NCBI GenBank assembly: GCA_002352205.1
Contig: DEHZ01000004.1
Location: forward strand, 22,802 to 86,801
Direction of reading: 5' to 3'
DNA from: Flavobacterium sp. UBA2787
GTDB lineage: Bacteria > Bacteroidota > Bacteroidia > Flavobacteriales > Flavobacteriaceae
Length of the DNA: 64,000 bases
Shown: positions 1 to 7,237 of the stretch, piece by piece
Numbering within the stretch: the stretch's first letter is position 1
Layout of the letters: every line of letters begins with the position of its first letter
The notes under the pieces: generated by a model
What the model was told of the DNA's origin: nothing
Seen by the model: only the letters and a program-made list of their open reading frames with translations
Databases searched by the model: none
Program-made: the position numbers and the translations under genes

Positions 1-11
1 AATTTTAGACA

Positions 12-39
12 TAAAAAAATCCCTTGAGCAAAGCTCAAG
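12..39 (-). terminator. Rho-independent terminator of tRNA-Pro
   Basis: On the minus strand a 7-bp stem (cttgagc at 23-29 pairing with gctcaag at 33-39, 3-nt loop) is followed by a U-run, seen as the A-run at 13-19. It lies 12 nt past the 3' end of the tRNA. Confidence 0.8.
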
Positions 40-50
40 AGATTTTACTG

Positions 51-124
51 TCGGGATGACTGGATTCGAACCAGCGACCCCTAGCACCCCATGCTAGTAA
101 GCTACCAGGCTGCTCTACATCCCG
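51..124 (-). tRNA. tRNA-Pro (anticodon GGG)
   Basis: On the minus strand the acceptor arm CGGGATG pairs with CATCCCG and leaves an A discriminator base. The anticodon stem CTAGC/GCTAG encloses the 7-nt loop ATGGGGT, giving anticodon GGG (proline). The T-arm contains GGTTCGAATCC. The gene is 74 nt long, and CCA is not encoded. A terminator follows directly. Confidence 0.95.
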
Positions 125-216
125 AAAAATGATGGCAAAAGTAAGAGTTTGAAATTTATATCACAAAAAATACTATGCAGAAATTTTAAATTTTTACTTT
201 TATAAAAAGTAAAATC

Positions 217-702
217 ATGAAAATCATTGCTCACTTATTGTTGCTACTTATATTTCAAAACACTTTAGCCCAATCCGAAACGACCACAGTCTACTTTATT
301 CGCCACGCCGAAAAAGCAGATAGTTCTCCAAATCCCGAACTTTCAGAAGAAGGAATAAAAAGAAGTGTTCGCTGGACAAAGCTTTTCGAGAAAACACAAA
401 TTGATGTGTTTTACACAACTTTAACGCGTAGAGCACAAATGACTTGCAGTACCATTGCTACTTCCAAACAAAAAGATATGATTTTTTATGATTATGCTAA
501 GTTTTCAATTCAAGAAATTATAGCTAAACATTCAGGAAAAACGATTCTGGTAGTGGGGCACAGTAATACCATTCCACAACAAATCAATACTTTTTTAGGC
601 GAAGAAGTTTACCGACAAATTGATGAAAATGAATTCGGAAATCTTTATACAATTACCATAAACGGTGATAAAATTGAGCACAAACTCACTAATCATAATT
701 AA
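217..702 (+). CDS. Secreted histidine phosphatase family protein (SixA/phosphoglycerate-mutase-like)
   Basis: The 161-residue product starts with a cleavable signal peptide (hydrophobic residues 7-13, LAQ at 17-19), so it probably acts in the periplasm. Residues 29-33 are RHAEK, the histidine-phosphatase signature, with His30 the expected phospho-acceptor. A second conserved His lies at about 115 in VVGHSN. The length fits the small SixA-like branch of the superfamily rather than a full phosphoglycerate mutase. The substrate cannot be read from the sequence. The gene stands alone, divergent from the tRNA, and a long hairpin at 727-786 probably ends its transcript. Confidence 0.85.
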   Translation: MKIIAHLLLLLIFQNTLAQSETTTVYFIRHAEKADSSPNPELSEEGIKRSVRWTKLFEKTQIDVFYTTLTRRAQMTCSTIATSKQKDMIFYDYAKFSIQEIIAKHSGKTILVVGHSNTIPQQINTFLGEEVYRQIDENEFGNLYTITINGDKIEHKLTNHN

Positions 703-726
703 AGACACCAATTTCTAAAGTAATTT

Positions 727-786
727 AGCCACGAATTACACTAATTTACACAAATCAATTCGTGTAAATTAGTGAAATTCGTGGCT
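727..786 (+). repeat. Long palindrome, flavobacterial CACGAATT-type repeat; probable terminator
   Basis: Two 25-nt arms (727-751 and 762-786) are inverted complements at 24 of 25 positions around a 10-nt loop, and a T-run follows at 788-794. The arms are built from CACGAATT and ACTAATTTACAC units, a type of sequence I remember as frequent between flavobacterial genes. It sits between two genes that end toward each other, so it could terminate both. Confidence 0.75.
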
Positions 787-814
787 ATTTTTTTATTTGT
801 AAAATTCTATTTTC

Positions 815-2329
815 TTATTGCACCGCAGTCAACGCATTTATAATTCCGTGACCAAATTGCGAATTTTTGGTTGGGTAAAATTGGGATGATTGTTTCATTT
901 TTGTCAACACTTGAGCTTTTGTCCAAGTAGGATTTTTTGCCCACACCAACGCTGCAATTCCGGCAGTTGTGGCAGTTGCTACTGAAGAACCACCTACATA
1001 ATCAGCTTGATTATTATAATAACTCAAAACCGGTACTTTATTTCCGGTTCCGGCACGTTCCATCATGATAGTAAAATCAATTTCGGCACCACTGTGGCAA
1101 ACATCACATTTTTGGTATGTAGATGCTTCTTTTATTCCGGTTACTGCCACTGTTTCAGACATCCAAGCTGGAAAAATTACACCCACAAAATTAGTAAATG
1201 ATGTTGATGTTCCACCCGCACAAAAGATTAATTTTCCTCTGTTGTTGGCATAACGAACACCATCTTCAATTCTTCCTACAGAAAAAATGTGTCCCATTGA
1301 CATCGAAATAATTTTTACATCGGAACGATTTCCTAAACCTGTAAACGCATTTTGAACACCTCTTTGCTCATGATAACCGTTCAAAACCACATCCGAAGAT
1401 GCACGATACGAAACTAAATTTGCATTATACGCCACTCCAACCGGTAAACCGGCATTGTTTCGTGGAGCGGTTGCTACAGAAGCCATGCTTGTTCCGTGAC
1501 TACATAAATCGTTTACACCATCTGTTGTGGTAGACCAAGGCCAAATTGAATCTACATACGTTCCATATTTTTGCACAAAACGTCCGGAAGATTGACCTGT
1601 GTTAAAACTACCATTCATTAGGGATTGTTGTGGAGATAAGCCGGTATCAATCACTCCGATGGTCACACCACTACCCGAAGTTAAACCCCAAGCAGCCGGA
1701 ATATTATGTTTATAAAAAGCCCAAGGAACTCTGGCATTTGGTGAAACCGTTGTAAAGTCGGCAGTGCTTAATGTAGATGAACTGTAACCACAACCGGAAC
1801 TTGACATGATTTGATTACCTCCTTCGGTTTGTTGGTTTTCATATGTAAAATAACGATAATCAGCAGGTTCAACATACCGAACGTAGCGATTTCTGCGAAG
1901 AGCTTCTAACGTTTCTTGTTTTGTGATTCTTACATCAATTAAATTTAAAAATGCGTCTTCATAAACTACTAAATCTTCTGTTTGATCAGTTTCGTAACGT
2001 TTAATTAGATTTAAAATTTCCGTTTGCATTTGGTCTGCCGAATTGGATTGCGTTCGGTCAAAATCATTCACATTTCTACCAAAGCCAATTGTGACTAAAT
2101 TGTTTCCTTTTAAAGCAGCACTCCACAACATGTGTGTACTTGCTTCTTTCCAATAGAATTTTTTTCCGTCTTGATTAAACGAATTGATTTTATCGTTTAT
2201 TTGACGAGCCGTAAGCGGTTCTTGTTGATTTTCGATGACGATTAATTCTTCTTTAAAATCTTCTTCTTTTGAACAAGAAGTAAAAACCAATAACGCCAAA
2301 ACTGAAATTTTGAATACTTTTTTTATCAT
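815..2329 (-). CDS. S8 (subtilisin-like) serine peptidase, lipoprotein
   Basis: The 504-residue protein begins with a lipoprotein signal peptide (lipobox VFTSC, Cys19), so it should be anchored in the envelope. Residues up to about 200 look like a propeptide region. The catalytic triad is readable: Asp in GVIDTG near residue 228, His in CSHGTSMAS near 278, and Ser in GGSSVATAT near 447. The Ser motif is SSVA rather than the usual TSMA, while a TSMA string follows the catalytic His instead. CDVCHSG near 405 may form a disulphide. No T9SS sorting domain is present. The substrate is unknown. Confidence 0.88.
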   Translation of the reverse strand: MIKKVFKISVLALLVFTSCSKEEDFKEELIVIENQQEPLTARQINDKINSFNQDGKKFYWKEASTHMLWSAALKGNNLVTIGFGRNVNDFDRTQSNSADQMQTEILNLIKRYETDQTEDLVVYEDAFLNLIDVRITKQETLEALRRNRYVRYVEPADYRYFTYENQQTEGGNQIMSSSGCGYSSSTLSTADFTTVSPNARVPWAFYKHNIPAAWGLTSGSGVTIGVIDTGLSPQQSLMNGSFNTGQSSGRFVQKYGTYVDSIWPWSTTTDGVNDLCSHGTSMASVATAPRNNAGLPVGVAYNANLVSYRASSDVVLNGYHEQRGVQNAFTGLGNRSDVKIISMSMGHIFSVGRIEDGVRYANNRGKLIFCAGGTSTSFTNFVGVIFPAWMSETVAVTGIKEASTYQKCDVCHSGAEIDFTIMMERAGTGNKVPVLSYYNNQADYVGGSSVATATTAGIAALVWAKNPTWTKAQVLTKMKQSSQFYPTKNSQFGHGIINALTAVQ

Positions 2330-2408
2330 ACTATTAATTTTTTAGCTTGAGTATGACGAATATAATAATAAAATAATTCAAAAATTAAAAAGTTAATAAA
2401 AAGTTAAT

Positions 2409-2440
2409 AAAAAAAGGTTGGCGTTTGACCACCAACCTTT
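2409..2440 (-). terminator. Terminator of the OmpW-like gene
   Basis: A perfect 9-bp stem (aaaggttgg at 2413-2421 with ccaaccttt at 2432-2440) is followed on the minus strand by a U-run, 37 nt past the stop codon of the minus-strand OmpW-like gene. Confidence 0.8.
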
Positions 2441-2476
2441 CTTTGTTTATAATGCTTAATTAACCAATAGAATTCA

Positions 2477-3160
2477 TTAAAATTTCATCCCGAATCCCAA
2501 GCCAACAATCCATGGATTAATCTCTACTTCTGCCGGAATAACTAATCCTTCTGCTAAATTAGTAGCATCTACGGTAACATCAGTTTTTAGGAATAAACGT
2601 TTTACATCAAAATTTACAAAAAATGTATCATCAAACATGACGTCAAAACCAATTTGAGCCGCAAAACCGATAGCATTTTCATATTCAATACCTTTAACAA
2701 TATCACCTTCTTTTACATTATAAAATAAGGTATAATTTACACCGGCTCCCACATAAGGTTTAAATTTTTTCTCTTTCAAAGGGAAAAAGTGATACTGAGC
2801 CGTTAACGTAGGAGGCAAAAGCATTACACTTCCTAAATCTACATTAAAACTTGTTGGTCCACCAATGGCAGAAATGTCTGAACCAACAGTGTTTACATCG
2901 TGCTTAGCTGTTCCGAGAATTAATTCAGCGGCAAAGTTTTCTGTAAAGAAATAAGTAAAATCTAATTCAGGAACTAGAGCGTTGGAAATGGCAACATCTC
3001 CACCTATAATTCCGATTTTAGCACTCTCGTTTGGCACAACACCGATACCTCTTAAACGAACTTGCCATCTTTTAAAATCATTGCTTTTTTCTTCTTGAGC
3101 TTGTGTGAAAGTTGTCACGAATAATGACATTGTCACTAATGCATAAACTATTTTTTTCAT
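2477..3160 (-). CDS. OmpW-like outer-membrane beta-barrel protein
   Basis: The 227-residue product has a signal peptide ending TQAQ at 19-22. It then shows alternating hydrophobic and polar strands with aromatic girdles. Family-like elements include RWQVRLRGIGVVP near the mature N-terminus, PELDFTYFFTENFAAELILG and YHFFPL. It ends in a Phe (GLGFGMKF), as outer-membrane barrels do. These match the 8-stranded OmpW family, small porins for hydrophobic compounds. The transported molecule is unknown. The gene is monocistronic with its own terminator. Confidence 0.82.
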   Translation of the reverse strand: MKKIVYALVTMSLFVTTFTQAQEEKSNDFKRWQVRLRGIGVVPNESAKIGIIGGDVAISNALVPELDFTYFFTENFAAELILGTAKHDVNTVGSDISAIGGPTSFNVDLGSVMLLPPTLTAQYHFFPLKEKKFKPYVGAGVNYTLFYNVKEGDIVKGIEYENAIGFAAQIGFDVMFDDTFFVNFDVKRLFLKTDVTVDATNLAEGLVIPAEVEINPWIVGLGFGMKF

Positions 3161-3283
3161 TTTTTTGTTTATTAAAATTATAGCCCAAAAATAATTTTAA
3201 CAAAAAACAGAAATACTGATAAAAGTCATTGACGGAAAATTATTTCTACTGTATAAAATTTTAGTTTTCGTAAAATTTGTTCA

Positions 3284-3291
3284 TACCTTTG
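3284..3291 (+). promoter_or_regulatory. smpB promoter -7 box (TACCTTTG)
   Basis: TACCTTTG matches the Bacteroidota housekeeping -7 consensus TAnnTTTG. The -33 element is weak (TTTTCG near 3264). The box ends only 7 nt before the smpB ATG, so transcription would begin almost at the start codon. Confidence 0.6.
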
Positions 3292-3298
3292 CACTCCT

Positions 3299-3751
3299 AT
3301 GCAGAAAACGATTAACATACTTAATAAAAGAGCCAAATTTGATTATGAAATTTTGGAGCGATACGATGCCGGAATTGTATTAACAGGAACCGAAATCAAA
3401 TCGATTCGATTGGGAAAAGCTTCGATAACAGAAAGCTTTTGCGAATTTCATAATGGCGAACTATTTGTGATCAATTCACAAGTGGAAGAATATTTGTATG
3501 GCACACACTACAACCACAAAGCCAAAAGCGAACGTAAACTTTTGTTGAACAAAAAAGAGTTAAAGAGCTTAGAAAAAAGTATGCAAAACAAAGGTTTAAC
3601 CATTGTTCCGTTGCGACTTTACATCAACGAAAAAGGTTATGCAAAAATGGAAATTGCTCTTTGCCGCGGAAAGAAAAACTACGACAAACGCGAAACCATT
3701 AAAGACCGAGACACCAAACGCGATATTGATCGGGTGAAGAAAAGTTTTTAA
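3299..3751 (+). CDS. smpB: SsrA-binding protein SmpB
   Basis: SmpB binds tmRNA and escorts it to stalled ribosomes for trans-translation. The 150-residue length is normal for the family. The N-terminal [21 protein letters not shown]-type opening, the [18 protein letters not shown] segment and the basic C-terminal tail ([11 protein letters not shown]) are diagnostic. No alternative in-frame Met exists near the start, so the ATG 7 nt after the -7 box appears genuine and the mRNA is near-leaderless. The gene is monocistronic; a dispersed repeat and an XRE-Fic gene follow. Confidence 0.97.
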   Translation: MQKTINILNKRAKFDYEILERYDAGIVLTGTEIKSIRLGKASITESFCEFHNGELFVINSQVEEYLYGTHYNHKAKSERKLLLNKKELKSLEKSMQNKGLTIVPLRLYINEKGYAKMEIALCRGKKNYDKRETIKDRDTKRDIDRVKKSF

Positions 3752-3796
3752 TTTTCGGGAATAAATTTCAATTGAATTACCTATTTGCTCTTCATT

Positions 3797-3951
3797 GCGT
3801 TAGGGATTGCAGCGAAAAGCCCGGAACAAAAAAATACTAATTTTCTTGGACCAAAAAAGCGACCAAAGGGAGCTCTTTTTGGTCCAAGAAAATTGTGTTT
3901 TTTGTGAGGACTTGCAGCGAAAAGCCCGACCGGAGCTTGCGGAGGGAACGC
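3797..3951 (+). repeat. Dispersed structured repeat, copy 1 (plus orientation)
   Basis: A 17-nt direct repeat TTGCAGCGAAAAGCCCG occurs at 3807-3823 and 3912-3928. Between the copies is a perfect 17-bp stem, arms 3841-3857 and 3876-3892, with an 18-nt apical loop carrying the block GCGACCAAAGGGAGCT. The same layout recurs at 32147-32292, 39118-39285 and 58108-58280. It has no coding potential. It lies between smpB and the XRE-Fic promoter. Confidence 0.85.
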
Positions 3952-3971
3952 TAAAAAGTTGAGAAAAAATT

Positions 3972-4017
3972 TTGCAGTTAATTAAAAATGACTAAATTTG
4001 TCATGACAACATTTAGA
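3972..4017 (+). promoter_or_regulatory. Promoter with overlapping palindromic operator for the XRE-Fic gene
   Basis: TTG at 3972-3974 and TAAATTTG at 3993-4000 form a -33/-7 pair with an 18-nt spacer. The perfect 12-bp palindrome TTGTCATGACAA at 3998-4009 is the core of a longer imperfect one (about 3992-4017). It covers the -7 box, the expected start site and the DNA up to the ATG at 4020. This placement suits repression by the gene's own helix-turn-helix domain. Confidence 0.65.
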
Positions 4018-4019
4018 AT

Positions 4020-5072
4020 ATGAAAGATTTACTTAGAACAGCCCGAGAAAAAAAAAACCTAAAAACCCGTGAAGTCGCACAACTTCTTGGGATAGACCAA
4101 GCATTGGTGAGTAAGTTTGAAAGTGGAAACCGAAAACCAACTCGAGAGCAAGTGGCAAAATTGGCTTCGGTTTTGGAGATTGATTATGAAACATTGATGG
4201 TGGCTTGGTTGAAGGAAAAAATTCTTTATGAAATTGGCGATGATACTCATTTTGGCATCAAAGCGATGATGGTTGCGGAAAGTGAAATGAAGTATGAACT
4301 CACTCCAAAGAAGAGAGAATTATCAGCTTCGTTGATGGAGATTTTGAATGAAATAGACTCGCTTAGGAAAATTTTAGACCAAAAAAGGGCTTTTGACAGT
4401 TTTAGAATTGCTCAAGCTTTAGAGCTAGAATATACGTTTGAAAGTAACCGCATTGAAGGAAACACACTGACTTTGCGAGAAACCGATTTGGTTATCAATG
4501 AAGGTTTGACTGTTTCCGGAAAAAGTATGCGAGAGCATTTGGAAGCCATCAATCACCAAGAAGCCATTGGTTATATTAAACAATTGATGGAAAGAGGTTT
4601 TAGTTTTAATGAGCGAGAATTGTTGTCGATACATAATTTGATTCTTCGGGGGATAATTCCTGAAGATGCGGGAAGATATCGCAGAGTGCAAGTCATGATT
4701 AAAGGAAGTACTCACATGCCACCTCAACCCTATTTGGTTGCCAAAGAAATGGAAGACTATTTTTTGTGGTATGAAAGTGAGAAAAAGAAATTGCATCCGG
4801 TGATTTTGGCTGCAGAAATGCACGAAAGATTGGTCACAATTCATCCTTTTATTGATGGAAACGGTAGAACTTCGCGTTTGGTCATGAATTTGATTTTGCT
4901 ACAACACGGCTATGTAATTGCCAATATTAAAGGCGATTATGACAATCGAATGAAGTATTATAATGCATTAGAAACTGCTCAAACTAAAAGCAATAAAGAA
5001 GATTTTTTGCTTTTTATTGCTCAAATTGAAAAGGAAAGTTTAGAGCGATACTTAAGTATTATTGGTCAATAA
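4020..5072 (+). CDS. XRE-type HTH fused to a Fic domain (probable AMP-transferase)
   Basis: This 350-residue protein is a two-domain fusion. Residues 1-65 form a Cro/C1-type helix-turn-helix (TREVAQLLGIDQALVSKFESGNRKPT). The rest is a Fic domain with the active-site motif HPFIDGNGRTSR starting at His275. Fic proteins usually transfer AMP from ATP to a protein hydroxyl. Residues 142-147 (SNRIEG) match the inhibitory motif [S/T]xxxE[G/N] placed before the Fic core, as in class II self-inhibited enzymes. No separate antitoxin gene is adjacent. The palindrome over its promoter suggests autorepression. The target protein is unknown. Confidence 0.92.
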   Translation: MKDLLRTAREKKNLKTREVAQLLGIDQALVSKFESGNRKPTREQVAKLASVLEIDYETLMVAWLKEKILYEIGDDTHFGIKAMMVAESEMKYELTPKKRELSASLMEILNEIDSLRKILDQKRAFDSFRIAQALELEYTFESNRIEGNTLTLRETDLVINEGLTVSGKSMREHLEAINHQEAIGYIKQLMERGFSFNERELLSIHNLILRGIIPEDAGRYRRVQVMIKGSTHMPPQPYLVAKEMEDYFLWYESEKKKLHPVILAAEMHERLVTIHPFIDGNGRTSRLVMNLILLQHGYVIANIKGDYDNRMKYYNALETAQTKSNKEDFLLFIAQIEKESLERYLSIIGQ

Positions 5073-5096
5073 AAAACCCGCTTGATAGCGGGTTTT
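5073..5096. terminator. Bidirectional terminator
   Basis: A 9-bp stem (aaaacccgc at 5073-5081, gcgggtttt at 5088-5096, loop ttgata) with A- and T-rich ends lies between two convergent genes and can end both transcripts. Confidence 0.88.
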
Positions 5097-5100
5097 CTGT

Positions 5101-6381
5101 TTATTTTTTAATTAGTTTCTTGGTTTGAATTTTATTATCTTCTTCAATTTTAACAATGTAAACACCTGATTTTATTTGAGTTGTATCGACTTTTTCTCCC
5201 GAAGCAATTTGTTTTTGAATTACTAATCTTCCTTGTACATCAAAAAGAGAAATTTTAGCAGAAATAATTCCTTTTACTGAGAAATTTGTTGAAAACGGAT
5301 TTGGAAAAACTTGAAAAACAGTTTCAGAAAAATCATTTAATGTTAATGAACAATCTATCGGGGTTCCCGGAACTGCTGCAAAAACAGCGTTATTCACAGA
5401 CCAATGTTCCCAACTTCCGCCTGAATTTGAACCGCTTTCCCAATTACTTAAATCAAAAAAGTGATCTCCTGTCATTGTTCCGGGGACTTTATAGACTTTT
5501 AGGGCTTGACCGTCGTAATTCCATGTTAATGGAACTCCGGACTGGATTGTTTCAATTCCATTAGCATTAGTGCAATTGGCTTGTGCAAAAAAAGCATATT
5601 CTTCATAATCAGGATATTCACCGAAAACTCTTGCTTTTCCGGTTTCATCAATGCAAATAGCAACATATTCGTTGGCGGCAATTCCTTTTACTTCAAAATT
5701 AAAATCATTTTTAAATCGGGCAATAAAGGTGCTTTGTCTTCCTCTCCTGTCCGGGTTATCATAATGTGTGTCGGTAATCACATCATCTAAAAACGGAACG
5801 GAAAGAAAATCATCATAACCCAACGTTACATTCGGATGATACGGATTATTCATCGCTTGCGTAGAAGTAACCGAACCATTTTGAGCATTGAAATATTTGC
5901 CACTTAAAATTGCCATTCCTGCACTTGTTCCGCCGATTGGTGCGTTTTTTACATTAATATGTTGATTGAGTAAATCTTCTAAAGCGTTATCTTTAAAGAA
6001 CGAAACATAATTCCATTGATCGCCACCAGCAAACCAAATCATTTCGGCATTGGCTACTTTATCCAACACATAAGGATTTGTGGCTCCGGCAACAGAGGTA
6101 ATAACCAACGTTTCTACAGAATTGACAGTAACTCCTAATCCTGAATACAAATAATTGTTGTATCCGTTACTACCCGAACTTCTCAAAACCACGACATCTC
6201 CACCATTGGCTTTTTGTAGTAACCATCGCATAGCATCGTCGTGTTCGGAAGCTCCGCCCATCAAACAAACGCCAAATTCAGGTGTTGTGGTGATATTGGT
6301 TGTATTTCCTGTAAAATAACTCGTGTAACCTTGAGCATTTAGAAATACAGGAAGAAATAAGAAGAGTAGTTTTTTTATCAT
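5101..6381 (-). CDS. Cyanophycinase-like (peptidase S51 fold) protein with T9SS sorting domain
   Basis: The 426-residue protein has a signal peptide (to about NAQ17). A class-I amidotransferase-like peptidase S51 domain follows, with GGTSAGM at 150-156 (nucleophile Ser153) and AGGDQWNY at 118-125. It ends with a type A T9SS C-terminal domain of about 70 residues: FPNPF, then VQGRLV, SGVYIVKI and a basic KKLIKK tail. It should therefore be exported across the outer membrane and released or surface-bound. Classical cyanophycinases cut the cyanophycin dipeptide polymer; whether this one does is unproven, and asparaginyl-dipeptidase-like activity is an alternative. Confidence 0.88.
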   Translation of the reverse strand: MIKKLLFLFLPVFLNAQGYTSYFTGNTTNITTTPEFGVCLMGGASEHDDAMRWLLQKANGGDVVVLRSSGSNGYNNYLYSGLGVTVNSVETLVITSVAGATNPYVLDKVANAEMIWFAGGDQWNYVSFFKDNALEDLLNQHINVKNAPIGGTSAGMAILSGKYFNAQNGSVTSTQAMNNPYHPNVTLGYDDFLSVPFLDDVITDTHYDNPDRRGRQSTFIARFKNDFNFEVKGIAANEYVAICIDETGKARVFGEYPDYEEYAFFAQANCTNANGIETIQSGVPLTWNYDGQALKVYKVPGTMTGDHFFDLSNWESGSNSGGSWEHWSVNNAVFAAVPGTPIDCSLTLNDFSETVFQVFPNPFSTNFSVKGIISAKISLFDVQGRLVIQKQIASGEKVDTTQIKSGVYIVKIEEDNKIQTKKLIKK

Positions 6382-6417
6382 TGGATTGATTTTTCCATAA
6401 AAATAGGAAAAAAAAAT

Positions 6418-7059
6418 TTAATTCTTATCCTCCAACAATGGTACAAATCGAAACTCTCCAAATTCATGTTTTTCAAATTGGGTTTCGTTTTTGCGGATTA
6501 ATAATGTCATAATTTGTTCTTTTTCGCCTAAAGGAATCACTAACCTTCCTCCTATTTTAAGTTGAGCCATCAGTGGCTTTGGAATAATTGGAGCACCGGC
6601 CGTCACGATAATACTATCAAACGGAGCATAATTGGGCAACCCTTTGTAACCATCGCCAAACGTTAATAGTTTTGGTCGAATACCTAATTTTGGTAGTAAT
6701 AGTGAAGTGGTTTTAAACAATTCATTTTGTCGTTCCACTGAATAAACTTTTGCTCCCATTGTGCATAAAACAGCGGTTTGATAGCCTGAACCTGTCCCAA
6801 TTTCCAAGACTTTATCATCTTTCTTTACTTCCAATAATTGCGATTGAAAAGCAACAGTGTAAGGTTGTGAAATCGTTTGTCCGGCTCCAATGGGGAACGC
6901 CTTATCTTGATAAGCGTATTGCTCAAAACCGGAATCTAAAAACAAATGTCGGGGAATTTTTTTGATTGCTTCCAACACAATTTTGTCTGAAATTCCTTTT
7001 TCGCTTAAAATTTTAACTAATTGATTTCTAAGTCCTTGATGTTTTTCAGTATCTCTCAC
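6418..7059 (-). CDS. pcm: Protein-L-isoaspartate O-methyltransferase
   Basis: This enzyme methylates isoaspartyl residues so that they can be repaired. The 213-residue protein has the family landmarks: IPRHLFLDSGFEQYAYQDKAFPIG, the GQTISQPYTVAFQ segment, the SAM-binding VLEIGTGSGYQTAVL and VIVTAGAP. The most probable start is GTG at 7059, because the conserved KHQGLRNQLV helix follows at once and no ATG lies upstream in frame nearby. It is probably co-oriented with, but separate from, the cyanophycinase-like gene downstream. Confidence 0.93.
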   Translation of the reverse strand: MRDTEKHQGLRNQLVKILSEKGISDKIVLEAIKKIPRHLFLDSGFEQYAYQDKAFPIGAGQTISQPYTVAFQSQLLEVKKDDKVLEIGTGSGYQTAVLCTMGAKVYSVERQNELFKTTSLLLPKLGIRPKLLTFGDGYKGLPNYAPFDSIIVTAGAPIIPKPLMAQLKIGGRLVIPLGEKEQIMTLLIRKNETQFEKHEFGEFRFVPLLEDKN

Positions 7060-7109
7060 TTGGGGTTCGGGTTAGTTTGGTAAAATTAAACTTTAAATAA
7101 TGAACTTGC

Positions 7110-7200
7110 AAATGTTGGAAGATGGAAGTTGGGAGTTTTCAATCGCAGTCGCAGTTTTCAGGAAACTGAGAACATACAACAGACAACTGATAACTATCAA
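7110..7200. repeat. Low-complexity 'AACTG/CAGTT' intergenic repeat tract
   Basis: This stretch consists of short imperfect units such as GCAGTCGCAGTTTTCAG and ACTGAGAAC/CAACTGATAAC. I remember such tracts as common between flavobacterial genes. No gene or clear hairpin is seen. Confidence 0.4.
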
Positions 7201-7214
7201 CCAAAAAAAATCGC

Positions 7215-7222
7215 TAATTTTG
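7215..7222 (+). promoter_or_regulatory. mnmE promoter -7 box (TAATTTTG)
   Basis: TAATTTTG matches the TAnnTTTG consensus and lies 15 nt before the mnmE ATG. I see no convincing TTG at the -33 position. Confidence 0.5.
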
Positions 7223-7237
7223 CAGAAATAAAAAACT

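Noticed and set aside
4425-4844. 139-codon frame antisense to the Fic domain
   Set aside because: Shadow of the XRE-Fic gene; no start signals.
4020-5072. Two-gene toxin-antitoxin operon
   Set aside because: The HTH and Fic parts are one uninterrupted reading frame, and no second gene is adjacent.
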